From Sipunculus nudus (taxonomy: Eukaryota; Annelida; Sipuncula; Golfingiida; Sipunculidae): a DNA stretch of 64,000 nt. The position numbers were made by a program, and so were the translations under genes. Positions 24,001-36,510 of this stretch are shown here, in pieces (the stretch's first letter is position 1; the number at the start of each line of letters is the position of its first letter). The stretch spans positions 60,952,453 to 61,016,452 of the forward strand of contig CM049311.1 in assembly GCA_026874595.1 (NCBI GenBank), in the 5' to 3' direction. The notes under the pieces are model-generated. The model made no database searches, had not been told where the DNA came from, and was given only the letters and a program-made list of their open reading frames with translations.

Positions 24001-26739
24001 CCAAACATTGCATAAGAGGAATGTACATATAAACGATGCTTCTGACTGCTTACACCTCCTTCAATGAACCCTGGTCCCTGGACAACCCCCCCCCCCACTA
24101 TGAAAGTTGTTTACTGTGCCCTTTCTCCTGTGGTCTACCCTTATCAGATGAGTTCCCATGGAGGCCCCAGACTGTTGCTAGGAAATATTTTATACAATGT
24201 TTAACTTCTTTCCCATATTCTTCCTTGTTTGGCCTTGAAAATAAAACAAAATATTCCTCTCCCCCCCTTTCATATTTCTTGGTATGTGTTTTTTATTTAT
24301 ACAAATACAAAGAGTTATAACTGTTAACATATAAAAAATCCAGTTACTGTAATACACCAATCTTCCTGTATATTCCATTTATAAAGTATGGCGCCATTTA
24401 TCCAAAAGCTTGGGAGACAAGTTGTTTGTTAATTCAGATTCACAATTTGGCATGAGACTCCACCTAAGTTGCAAACCTTTTTCAGACACTAATTAATTAA
24501 CCAAGCATAACTAAATGCTGGCATAAATATTTTTGTTATGTTTTCTGTCAATTTAATCAAGTTATAATGTTGACCTCAATAAAATCTGGAAATTCATTAT
24601 AATTTCTCCCTGCTATAATCTCTGTGTAATGGCTTGGAATTAGACATCTTTCACACCAACTCTTCCAATTACATTCACTGTTTGGATTTCAGATAAATGA
24701 TCAAATTTTCATTTTTTTCTTTTGGATGAACATTTTTTTCAGATAAACAAGTTAATGGATAAAGGAGGCTATACTGTATTTAAGTCAAAACTCAGCATAC
24801 AATTAGGTACATAGGCACACATCCATGCACCTACACAGACTCCAAATGAAAATCTGACATATGATCACCATTTAGAAATCTGATTTTTGCTGCAAGTTGA
24901 AATGGTTATTCTAAAAGAGCCTCTCAAACATTTTGATGTTTACAAAGCTTCAAATATGGAAATTGTAAACTGAAAACAGAAGATAAACATAATTAACAGG
25001 CTTAATTACATTATTAAATAAATGATTAATTGAGACAGAAGTTTTCCATCTGAAATGAAAAAGGCTTATCAAATCATCCAGAAAACAAATGTAAAGGAAG
25101 TTATCCTGTGTTTTAAAATGTCAAGGACTGTGAAAAAAAAAGAAAAATGGGAAGTGATCTCCAGCTGAATCACTTAGGGAAATCGGAATAAATCAAAAGT
25201 AATCTTCAGTGACCACACATGCATATCTGTGCCTGTGTCTTCCAGCTGCTTCCCTATATATAACCACCGGGGCATTAACCATTTATAATAAAACAAATAT
25301 GGACGAGAGGCTGATCTCTACTTCCTGTCTGATACCCACTTCCTGCTCCACCTGGAAATCTATACAATAACGGATCCCTCAATGGCCACGCAAAACTCCA
25401 CTTATAGGCATCTGAATATTCTTTGATAATCAACAAGAAATATGTAATTACTATAAGAACTAACTCGTATGTTTCCATACTCATTTTGATAGTTCCATAT
25501 TTTTGTAAAAAATTTGAAATTTTTATATAAAAAACAATTTGATATGATATCATATTAACTAAAAACTTTACATTTTTACTTTACATTTTTACAAGTACTC
25601 TCTGGTTTCACTAAGTACAACATTAATATAAGCTTCAACACTTCTAATGAAATAACTGGCTAATAATATGAAACATACCATTGCCATAAGAGCCTGAAGG
25701 CAAGGCAAAACCCCCCTATAAATAGTGTTTTAGATATTTTATGATTTGCACCCTGGCTTGGTTGAACTGCATTCAAACATATTATTCAAATAATATTTGA
25801 TTCAATATATATTAGTGAAACCATGACATCAGTACAAGACATCACTGTTTACATAAGAGTGATACAATAGTAATATCTGAGAGAAAAAAAAGTTTGTTAT
25901 TACTCATAAAACTTGGGGCTGTTATAAAAATAAGGATTTATTACGGCATTCCTGTGAACAAATCTGTGCTTCAGCACTATTTTGCTTGATAAGATAAGAC
26001 CTGTACTAATATTGCACAAAATAATAACTGCAGTGAAACAAATAGTTCTACTTGGGTACAATAACAAGATAACTGTTTGGTAAATAAAACTGGTGTAATG
26101 TATCCCCATTGGTACACAAAGAAGAGAGCAAATACAATCAGTAGAAATCAGCCCTGGTATCAACAAAACATTTATTACAAGAATTTGTGTAGTTATACAT
26201 GCTGTTTCTTGGATAAGACGGAGTTACAAGATGAAACAATTGAATTTTTATAAATTAAAGCACATTTGTTTTGGGAAAATTGTTCTTGGGAACGTTTAAA
26301 AGAGAATAATACTTATATTAAATTCAGTGAATAATGGCTTACAAAAATATTTTGAATACCTCAGATCAGTTAAGTACAGCATAATTTAAACATCAGTTTC
26401 CCAATATTTTAATATAAGAAAGCAACCCTATACATTTGCCTGTATCAGAAAATAAATTTGGAGATTACCATAAATAATATTTGATATAATGACACCTGTA
26501 GTATGAGCAGGGAGATGAAGCTCTTTTTTTACTGTAACATTTGAGGTAACAGTTAATCTTTTCACCCATGTCTCTTTGTTTGCTTTTTATTTGTCTGTCA
26601 GCAGGATTATGCAAAAAACTAAGAAAGAAGAGATGGGACATAAAGGAAGATTCAAGTAATTTTTTTTGTAGATCTGGGTAAAGGTGGAGACATATGAAAA
26701 GGTCACAAAGTGGTACAAAGTCATTCAAATATGTCGAAC
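21037..26739. other. unique DNA, no gene recognised
   Basis: No frame here has a recognisable domain. 21160-21700 is more complex than its surroundings. A homeodomain-type motif cluster lies at 24980-25040 and is listed separately. At 25254-25262 a TATATATAA follows a C/T-rich stretch, with an ATG at 25299, but the frame closes after 23 codons. 24087-24095 is a run of C. Confidence 0.5.
24935..25075. promoter_or_regulatory. dense homeodomain-type motif cluster
   Basis: Within about 60 bp (24985-25040) TAATTA/TAATTG-type cores recur: CATAATTAACAGG, CTTAATTACATTATTAAAT and GATTAATTGAGAC. GATAAAC and GTTTACA, which resemble GATA and forkhead sites, lie nearby. The block has no simple-sequence period. 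Clusters like this are typical of animal developmental enhancers, but AT-rich DNA produces such motifs by chance, so conservation must decide. Confidence 0.25.
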
Positions 26740-27665
26740 TGTGGTGCAGAGAGAGAGGATAAGGGAACAGTGGGACAGAAACAGAGTAAAAGGCACTGTG
26801 ATGCAGAGCCAGAGGAAATGGGAACAGTGAGGCAGAGCCAGTGGAAAAGGTAACGGTGATGCAGAGCCAGAGGAAAAGGGAACAGTAAGGAACAGCCAGA
26901 GGAAACAGGAACCACAGTGATGCAGGGTCACAGAAAAAGGGATCAGTGATGCAGAGCCAGAGGAAAAGGCAGTGATACAGAGCCAGAGGAAAAGGAAACA
27001 GTGATACAGAGCCAGAGGAAAAGGCACAGTGATGCAGAGCCAGAGGAAAAAGGGCACAGTGATGCAGAGCCAGAGAAAAAAGGACACAGTGATGCAGAGC
27101 CAGAGAAAAAAGGACACAGTGATGCAGAGCTAGAGAAAAAAACACAGAGATGCAGAGCTAGAGAAAAAGACACAGAGATGCAGAGCAAGGGAAATAAGCC
27201 ACAAAGTGATACAAAGCCAGAGGAACAGGTCACTCTGATGCAGTACCAGAGGAACATGTCACACAGTGATGTATAGCCTGAGGAACAGGTAACACAATGA
27301 TGCAGAGCAAGGGAAACAGGCCACGAAGTGATACAAAGCCAGAGGAACAGGTCACAAAAAGATACAGAGGCAGAGGAACAGATCAGACAGTGATGCAGAG
27401 GCAGGAGAACATGTCACAGTGATGCAGTGCTAGAGGAACTGGTCACACTGATGCAGTGCCAAAGGAACAGGTCACAAAATGACACAGAGCTAGAGGAACA
27501 GATCACACACTGATGCAGAGTGAGGGGAACAGGTCACACAGTGATGCAGAGTGAGGGGAATAGGTCACACAGTGATGCAGAGTGAGGGGAACAGGTCACA
27601 CAGTGATGCAGAGTGAGGGGAATAGATCTTGATGTGATAGAGAGAAAGGTTACATAGAGATGCAG
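26740..27665. repeat. 30-bp tandem array (CAGTGATGCAGAGCC type)
   Basis: The most regular part (about 26985-27150) has a 30-bp unit: CACAGTGATGCAGAGCCAGA then GAAAAAAGGA. Frames stay open on both strands. The plus strand reads HSDAEPEKKG per unit and the minus strand gives hydrophobic decamers, open up to 226 codons. Both flanks drift to related units near 31 bp, such as GATGCAGAGTGAGGGGAACA with AGGTCACACA (27500-27620). The ten-residue period on both strands follows the DNA unit, so I do not call a gene. Confidence 0.88.
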
Positions 27666-28338
27666 AGGCAAAGGGGAAGCTCAAATATATATCATTTCTA
27701 TAACATTTTGAATATATAAACTGATAAACTGTTATAATGACAAAGTAAATAAATATCCATTAACTGTGATGTATGGCTTCTTTTGTACAAATTGCGTCAG
27801 CCTGGGATGTCCAGGTATAAAACATCAATCCATCCAGTGCATGTATATGTGACATCCTGTGTATCACGAGGCCACCCAGACAGGACAGTCCCAGATAACC
27901 ACGCAAGGTCAGTGCTGGATTCTGATGAGGTCTCCTCCCATGAACCTTGTGCACCCAGTACAGTTACCTCCATATATGCCTCAGCTGGAGTTATGTTTCT
28001 TTTATTTATTTGTGAAACTATTTGCTTCAGCCTCCCTGCTTACTTGGGCAAAGGCAAATTACATGCAGGTGAACACACCTCAGTCCATCCATAGGTTATT
28101 TAATGCTTGGAGCACTCCGGTACAAGAGGCTGGTCCATTGTCACACAGACAGAGTGGCATAGGGCATTACACAATGTATTGGTACCGCTGGGCCCATTCA
28201 GGATCAAGGGTTTTGATCATTGTAATCATACCTCTTGACTCTCTTGGAGACTGTCTGTTGGTCATCAATACGTTGTTAGCTGTTACCTCAAAATTACCTT
28301 TCCCTCTCAATGACTCAAACTTTTATTATTTTCTCATC
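27666..28338 (+). other. unique DNA before the (CA)n tract; chance open frame
   Basis: A plus-strand frame from 27859 stays open for about 150 codons before running into the (CA)n tract and reading out as His-Thr to 28491. I recognise no domain in the non-repeat part. The composition is moderately complex, so an exon cannot be ruled out, but nothing positively supports one. Confidence 0.35.
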
Positions 28339-28457
<119 letters not shown>

Positions 28458-28646
28458 CTGCTTATGCTGTGGTTGGCTTCATATTCTTTAGTATTCCAAA
28501 CTGGGATATTTGTGCAAGAAAAGATAAAACAAAAATTATGGATCCCAGTTGTACAATCATGTATCCAGGTACAGCTTTGTGGCTACTAGGACTTTATCAG
28601 ACTTATGACAATTAGATAAAAGAATTGCTCTTATATTATACCATAG

Positions 28647-28664
28647 ACATAGACATGTCTATGT
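28647..28664. other. 18-bp perfect palindrome
   Basis: ACATAGACATGTCTATGT is a perfect palindrome. Its centre, AGACATGTCT, fits the RRRCWWGYYY decamer of p53-family half-sites. There is no second half-site next to it. Confidence 0.6.
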
Positions 28665-28828
28665 ATTATACAATACAGCCACATCTGATATACCAATAAT
28701 CTGTGTAAATTCCTGGTAAGATCAAGAAAATGAAATCATTATCAAAAACTGAAAAAATGGAATATCCTGGAATGGAAACCACAGAGTTCATCAATGAACA
28801 TGTAACTTGTCAACAAGATCTTTTTCCC

Positions 28829-28832
<4 letters not shown>

Positions 28833-28880
<48 letters not shown>

Positions 28881-28899
28881 CATATATATATATATATAA
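28833..28899. repeat. (TA)n microsatellite
   Basis: A TA dinucleotide run with two CA interruptions near 28876-28882. Confidence 0.95.
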
Positions 28900-29104
28900 T
28901 AATACTGTTTCACTACTGATGAGTTTGGTGAGTGAGATGTGCATGGTTCATTAGGCTATAAATCCATTATTACCCTGGGTTTAGTGATAGATCATCAGTC
29001 TCCACTGCATTGCTTTTGGCCTTAAAGATTCTGATGACTCAAGTCCTGGTAATAATGTTTACTCTAAGATACACACTAAAATATAATATAAAACTCGAAT
29101 TTTT

Positions 29105-30473
29105 TTGGCACCGCAGTATCATAGTGCCATAGTATCCCCAGACAATTAACCCCCCCACCCCCCCATTAAGAATAAGCCCCCATCTTCAGCAGCATATACT
29201 GACACTTGGCATGAAAGCAACCATGGTTTCTTCCAACTATCAACATGAGAAACAATATTTTTCACCAAATATGGGAATATTCAAGGTCAAGGCCATTCTC
29301 ACAAAGCTATCCCATGCCAAAATTTCAGGCTGATACATCCATCCACTCCTCAGATATGAGCAATTTCTACCCAAAGCAAATAGATGGATGGAGGCCACCA
29401 AAAGATAACTGCAGATGGTACCACCAGTGTTAAATACAAGTTCGAGGTGTCCAAGATCTATGGACATGTGCAATTCAGGCAAATATGGTGAATCACACTT
29501 GAGAAAAGAGAATTAATTTATACTATAAAAACAGTATAGTAGGTGTCGCCACCTGTCTGGCTAATGAGAAAACTCACCAAGATGGATGTACATGCCAAAT
29601 TTCAGACCAACACATTGAATGACTTTTGAGATATGAGCATTTTCACCTTTAAGCATATGTACAGATGGATGCCACACAGAAATGATAGCAGATGGCGCCA
29701 CCAGTCTTGAATATGAGATTGAGGTATCCAAGATCTATGGACAAGCACATTTTTGGCCAATACAGCAAATCATTCCTATGCAAAGGGCATTAATTTATAA
29801 TAAGAAAACAGTAACGTAGGTGGCACCACCAGTCTTCCAAAGAAAACAAAGCTATCCAAGATCTTCAGTCAATGTGATTTTTGGACCAATCCATGCATCC
29901 CTTTTTGAGATATTTATGATTTTGTGTGATTTCTCTATACATGGCAATATTCAAGGTCAATGCCACTCTCACAGGAAAGGTCATGTCCCCAATTTGAATA
30001 TACATCATTCCATAACCCATATCTATGTATATGCATAATAAGAAAGAAATCTGTCCATTAGTTTTTGACTTTTTATGCTCACAATACTGTGAAAATGCAA
30101 TGATTGGGGTATTAAATGGCACAAAAACAAGAAAAGGATAATAGGTGATGCCACAAGTTTTCAGTACATGACAACACTATCCAAGATCTTCAGTAAACTT
30201 GACTTTGGATCAATCCATGCAAGATTTTTGTTTAGATATTTAAGAATTTGTGTGAATTTCCCCAAAAATGGACCTATTCAAGGTCGAAGTCACTCTGCTG
30301 GAATAAAAGGTCAAGACCCCATTTTAAATAGGCTTTGTCCTCTCACCGCTATCTATGCACATGTCAAGTTTGGTAAAGATCCGTGAAATGTTTTTTTAGT
30401 TATCTTGCCTAAAATAAATTTCTACGGCAGCGCCAAGAGCGTGCCAAAACCATAGTATCCCAACTTTGTCTGG
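29105..30473 (+). mobile_element. family B element with GGTGGCGCCACC-type core
   Basis: The 5' end is TTGGCAC (29105-29111), pairing with GTGCCA at 29123-29128, followed by CATAGTATCCC. The 3' end is a bulged hairpin GGCAGCGC / GCGTGCC (30426-30445), then GTGCCAA and a second CATAGTATCCC (30451-30461). CCAGAC (29138) and GTCTGG (30468) are also inverse. The core holds recurring blocks with GGTNNCNCCACC near 29417, 29541, 29691, 29818 and 30145 and CCAAGATCT near 29452, 29733, 29857 and 30181, that is, about 280-bp composite units. No enzyme is encoded. The same 5' end recurs at 62298. The limits are approximate. Confidence 0.6.
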
Positions 30474-31599
30474 AGATACAACTTTTTATTAATGTATTGA
30501 TTTTTACTGTACAATAAGTTTTTGTCATAGCCATCAATAATCATTCAATGATCTTCTTGCATTGATCAATACTTATTTATAATCAAAGAAGCCCTAGTGC
30601 TGGGCACTGCTTTTTCTGTATCTTAATTTTACTTTTTCTTCCAGGTGGGATAAACATTAAGGTTTCTTAATATAACACAGGATTTTGGTACATTGTGAAG
30701 GTATATCAAAACATGCATCTGACAATAATATTGGGAACCTTTACTTACAGTAAGGAATATTTTATATATGAAAATAACATAAAAAAATGGTTGTAGCTAA
30801 TTATTACAGTCAGTAAGGTACTTTTCAGCCAATACTTTTTCCTTTTTACATCTAACCACTGAGTTGTTCTGTGCAACTTTGATATAAAGCATCAATTTTA
30901 TTGACCAAGGTGGTAGTTTTTCTGCTTGGTAAAGACAAATTGGACACAAATGACCAACAGTGGGCAGGGCTGTGGTGTCTCCATCAGTACATTTACAGAT
31001 ATTATTTCCTTATTTACAGGAAATTCTCTCTTACAAAGTGTTGACGTATATTTCCTGGTAAACTGGCAGTTTAATTACTTTCACATTCACTTTGCATTGA
31101 CTGATTTCATTATCTTTCCCACACCAGTATTTTCCCCAGTCCTGTATATGCGTGCCATTTAAATGCTGGAATTTTATCACTTAGTCCTATAATTATTTTT
31201 TTTTCAGTAATGTTTTTGCTAAATTTATTAATAAACACTGTAAAAGAGATAACCATGCAACAATGGAAACTGAAAACCAGGGTTTTATCAAATATTATCA
31301 TATACTTCCTAAAATTTAATTTTGTTTTTAACACAAAGGTGGGAAAGTCAAGTTGTTATAGCAAAACATACAGTTTCTGTGACTGTTATATAATCTAACA
31401 TATGCTAACATCTGTGTTGTTTGGTTGGCAGTTCAACCCACAATAACCAATGTCAAAAGCACCTAGAAGCATCTCCTCTTTATTTTAGGCAACTGCTTGT
31501 GAGGTCATATTTGTGTCAAGAGGCAAGCAACTCTGTCCACTTGGACCAAATTGCCTCAACGTCTGTCTAGTTCCATCAGGGCACATATGATACAAATTG
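30474..31599. other. unique AT-rich DNA
   Basis: Short frames only, all under 80 codons and without recognisable domains. Confidence 0.5.
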
Positions 31600-34500
31600 T
31601 AATAATTTAGTTCACTCTGGGCACAGGTAATGCCTTCATATCTAGGTCAAAAATCTTAAGTCTTAGTTATGCTTTCTGGATAGACTTAGCCTTCATATCT
31701 AGGTCACTCCACTGATTGATATGGACTAAATATTAAGATCTAAGCCACACTAGCTTGACATAATATAAGTCTTCAGTCTAGATCTATGTCATTCCACTGC
31801 ATGATATGGACTAAAACCGTAAGATCTAAGTAACAATGTCTGGACAGACTAAAGCCTTCAGTCTAGATCTAGGTCAGTCCACTGCATGATATGGACTAAA
31901 ACCTTAAGACCTAAGTCACACTTGCTGGATGGACAAAAGCCTTCATATCTAGGCCAGTCCACTGATCTAGACTTAAAATTTAAGATCTAAGTTACATTGT
32001 CAGGACAGACTGAAACCTTCAGATGTAGGTCACTCAGTCCAGAAAGACAAAAATCTTCAGATTTTGGTCATGATCATACGCTCCCCATAGACAAAAGCCT
32101 TAAGTCTTTGATCATCCTGGTAACATGATCAAAAGCCTTCAAAATCTAGATAATTTTCAAATGGATCAAAGACTTCAGAATATAATTCAATCTCTTCATT
32201 TGCAGCAATGTTTACACTGCCAGATATGGTCCACAACCTTACAATTAGATCAAAGCCTTCAGAAAAAAGTTCACTTCAGAACCTAAATTTTGGTAAATCT
32301 CATGGTTCACAGGCTTCAGATTTTGGTCATTCTGTTCATGTGGAGCAAAGCAATCAAAGTCTAGATAACCCTGCCAACTCCATCAAAAGTCTTCTAAAAT
32401 TAGGTCATTTTGTCCATATGGAGCAAGGCTTTGGATCTTTGTCACCTAACCTGTCTAAATGGATCAATGCCTCCACAATATAGGTTATTCTGTCCATGTG
32501 AAACACATCTTTAGGTTCTTTAGAACCTAAGATACATTGCCAATAATCCCAAAAGCCGTAGTAATCTTGGTACTTTATTCCTAAAAATAAACCTCCTCAA
32601 AGACTTTACCTCAAAATTTGGGTCATTCTGCATGAATGGACCAAAGGCTTGAGACTGCATGGACATCCTCCCAACATGTTAAAAATTCCATGGTCTAGGT
32701 TACCCCCCCCCCTATGGTCAAAGGTCTTCAGATCTAGATCACTCCACACTGATGCACCAAAGTCTTCAGATCCAGGTCACTCCACACTGATAAACCACAG
32801 ACTTCAGTTCCATGTCACTCCACACTGATGCACCAAAGTCTTCAGATCTAGGTCACCCAACACTGTTGAACCAAGCATTTCAGATCTAGGTCACTCCACA
32901 CTGCTGAACCAAAGTCTTCAGATCTAGGTCACACCATACTGTTGAACCAAACATTTCAATTCTAATCACTCCATACTGTTGAATCAAAGTCTTCGGATCT
33001 AGGTCACTCCACACTGCTGAACCAAAGTCTTCAGATCTAGGTCACCCAACACTGTTGAACCAAACATTTCAATTCTAAGTCACTCCATACTGTTGAATCA
33101 AAGTCTTCAGATCTAGGTCACTCCATACTGTTGAACCAAGCATTTCAGATCTAGGTCACTTCACACGACTGAACCAAAGTCTTCAGATCTAGGTCACCCA
33201 ACACTGTTGAACCAAGCATATCAGATCTAGGTCACTACACAATGTTGAACCAAAGTCTTCAGATCTAAGTCACCCAACACTGTTGAACCAAACATTTCAG
33301 ATCTAGGTCACTCCACACGGTTGAATCAGTCTTCAGATCTAGGTCACTCCATAATGTTGAACCAAACATTTCAGATCTAGGTCACTCCACAATGTTGAGC
33401 AAAAGTCTTCAGATCTAGGTCACTTCATACTGTTGAACTAAAGTCTTCAGATCTAGGTTACTCCACACTGCTGAACCAAAGTCTTCAGATATAGGTCACT
33501 CCATACGGTTGAATCAAAGTCTTCAGATCTAGGTCACTCCACACTGTTGAACCAAACATTTCGATCTTGGTCACTCGATACTGTTGAACCAACTTCAGAT
33601 TTAGGTCACTCCACACTGTTGAACCAAAGTCTTCAGATCTAGGTCACTCCATACTGTTGAATCAAAGTCTTCAGATCTAGGTCACTCCACACTGTTTAAC
33701 CAAACATTTCAGATCTGGGTCACTCGATAATGTTGAACCAAACTTCAGATCTAGGTCACTCCATACTGTTGAATCAAAGTCTTCGGATCTAGGTCACTCC
33801 ACACTGCTGAACCAAAGTCTTCAGATCTAGGTCACTCAACACTGTTGAACCAAACATTTCAATTCTAAGTCACTCCATACTGTTGAGTCAAAGTCTTCAG
33901 ATCTAGGTCACTCCATACTGTTAAACCAAGCATTTCAGATCTAGGTCACTTCACACGACTGAACCAAAGTCTTCAGATCTAGGTCACCCAACACTGTTGA
34001 ACCAAGCATATCAGATCTAGGTCACTACACAATGTTGAACCAAAGTCTTCAGATCTAAGTCACCCAACACTGTTGAACCAAACATTTCAGATCTAGGTCA
34101 CTCCACACGGTTGAATCAGTCTTCAGATCTAGGTCACTCCATAATGTTGAACCAAACATTTCAGATCTAGGTCACTCCACAATGTTGAGCAAAAGTCTTC
34201 AGATCTAGGTCACTTCACACTGTTGAACTAAAGTCTTCAGATCTAGGTTACTCCACACTGCTGAACCAAAGTCTTCAGATATAGGTCACTCCATACGGTT
34301 TAATCAAAGTCTTCAGATCTAGGTCACTCCACACTGTTGAACCAAACATTTCGATCTTGGTCACTCGATACTGTTGAACCAACTTCAGATTTAGGTCACT
34401 CCACACTGTTGAACCAAAGTCTTCAGATCTAGGTCACTCCATACTGTTGAATCAAAGTCTTCAGATCTAGGTCACTCCACACTGTTTAACCAAACATTTC

Positions 34501-34740
34501 AGATCTGGGTCACTCGATAATGTTGAACCAAACTTCAGATCTAGGTCACTCCACACTGTTAATTCAAACTATTCAGATCTAGGTCACTCCACACTGTTGA
34601 AGGCAAAGTGTCTCCTAATGGAATCTAAGTCACATTGACCTGCTCTCTTTGGCCAAAGCCTTCAAATCTCCTTTGGTCTGCCCTAATGAACCAAGGCCTC
34701 AGAACCTATATGAGTCTGCCTACATTGCCCAATGTGCTGT
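31600..34740 (+). repeat. 38-bp AGGTCA satellite with 790-bp higher-order repeat
   Basis: The homogeneous part (about 32700-34600) is made of 38-bp monomers: AGATCTAGGTCACTCCA, then CACTGTTGAACCAAA, then GTCTTC or a CATTTC variant. About 40 monomers fit in this length. Monomer variants repeat in the same order: CTTCGGATCTAGG starts a block at 32991 and again at 33781, so a 790-bp block (32991-33780) is followed by a near-identical copy to about 34550. The 5' part (31600-32700) has the same AGATCTAGGTCA core with longer, irregular, diverged units, and 34560-34740 is also decayed. Each monomer carries an AGGTCA preceded by TCT, close to a ROR/Rev-erb monomer site. Confidence 0.92.
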
Positions 34741-36510
34741 GATTTATCTTCATCTGCCCATAATAAGCTAATTTGTGAGCATGAAGTATTCAATTCATCA
34801 AAAGAATGATTTTAATTGTTTATGTTAACTAGATTTGTGGTAGTGAATCAATAAAGTGTTCAAATGACATACTGACTCATTTTTAAGTTATCTTGAAGTA
34901 TTCTGGAGAAAAAGTAAGTCAAACTTACCTAAAATGTATGAATGTCTTAGGAATCAAAAGAGCGCCTAAACAATTACACAACATGCTTGTAGCCCAACCA
35001 AACAAACAAAGCTCTAAACAAAATTCTGTGATGCAGAAATAAAACTGAGTAGCCATTTTTTTAAAGTAGAAGAGCTTGTTCAATACCACTGAGTACTTGT
35101 GTCAGACAAAACAATGCCATAACCATCAATACAAATTCCTCACTTACCACTAAATAGTCCCTCATTCATAACTGCTATTAATGGTTAGGTACAGAGAATA
35201 CCACAGTTAAACTGGTTCTGACTGGTAGGTAAATAAGAATGGAGGCTCTGTCATAGTATAATCACATCTGAGTCAACAAATGAGGAAAGGGGCATGAGAA
35301 GAAAAAATCCATACAAAAAAATTATAAAAGTGGGCAATGTACACATCTGATTGGTCAGTGACTGTACAACCTTAATTAATCTCATTTAACAGACAGCTAC
35401 GACAGCAGAATCTCAAGTACTTTTTCACACCACAGGTCTGCTTAGAGACTAATAACTTTATTCATGACCACAGGCATGGGTAGAATGCGGTAACCCTTAA
35501 GGGGCTTTATTCAATGCTAGCGAACCTCGAAGCAGCCCCCACAGACACTTGCTGAGGCATACGCTTATTGACGCCACATCAAAGGTTCAAATACTAAAGA
35601 CCTGGTCTTTTTTTTGCTGATTTTGCACTTCTCAACACCCACACAGGTCTTAAATTCCACACACTCCCTCTCTTGGCCATGTACCACTGAACCAGTTCTA
35701 ACCACAAGGCTTCCGGTGAAGGGGCTGGATCGGTGGGAAAGTGGCCAGGTACACAGTATGCTATACTTAGTATGTATGGTACCTGGGAGGAGGTCACATT
35801 CTAACACACGTTGATCAGTACACATCGTGTCTCAGGGAGGAAGTCACATACTAACAAACATGTGCTGATCAATTGTGTGCTGGATTATGTCAACTTGATT
35901 CCTTAGACTGTCAGAGACTACTTTTTACACTTGTGTACAGACTGTTGAAAAAAATACTCTAAGTTCAATGGTGTTATTTTCATGGTTTACACCTGTAGGA
36001 ACCCTAACCTGGTGACACATCCTCAGATTTAAGCAAATAATCTGCATATTCTCCGCTTGCTTTTTGGACATTTTACTGTAAAACATTGTACAACAAGACC
36101 TGATACTAAGAAAACCTAAAAGTTGAGGAAATATTTTTGTGACCAACTGACTTGCTAAATACAATTTCTGACATACAAAAGCTGAATCCTTAAAAAAAAT
36201 AAAAACTTCTACAGAAAGAAAATGCTGCATTATCACAGTATCAATGCTGTGTACATAGAGAAGACAAGAATAATTGTCTGCTGAAAAATGGTGTACTTCT
36301 CTGACGGGTGGCCACCTGCAAGGATTCCATCAATTTTGCATATTCTAAGATCTCGACCCAGTCACATGACTATCACTATGGACATATAACTGCATTACTG
36401 TGTCTATGGTAACAGTTTAAGCATCACAGTTAAGTGAAAAATACATCAAACTCTACATAAATTTGGTTGGGACCCAGGACTGATCTGAACTAAAATTATC
36501 AATTTAAGAA
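34741..36510. other. unique DNA, one short duplication
   Basis: No gene is recognised. At 35785 and 35835 a 50-bp stretch is duplicated in tandem with divergence (GGGAGGAGGTCACATTCTAA versus GGGAGGAAGTCACATACTAA). The sequence from 35370 to 35830 is more complex and less AT-rich than its flanks. Confidence 0.45.

Noticed and set aside
25254-25370. TATATATAA with a downstream ATG as a promoter and first exon
   Set aside because: The frame closes after 23 codons and no clear splice donor is seen. TA-rich DNA makes such boxes common.
26465-27145. 226-codon minus-strand frame with hydrophobic decapeptide repeats
   Set aside because: It is a shadow of the 30-bp array, and the non-repeat C-terminal part has no recognisable domain.
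31600-34740. CRISPR-like array in the 38-bp satellite
   Set aside because: Repeats are contiguous with no unique spacers, and the DNA is animal-like.
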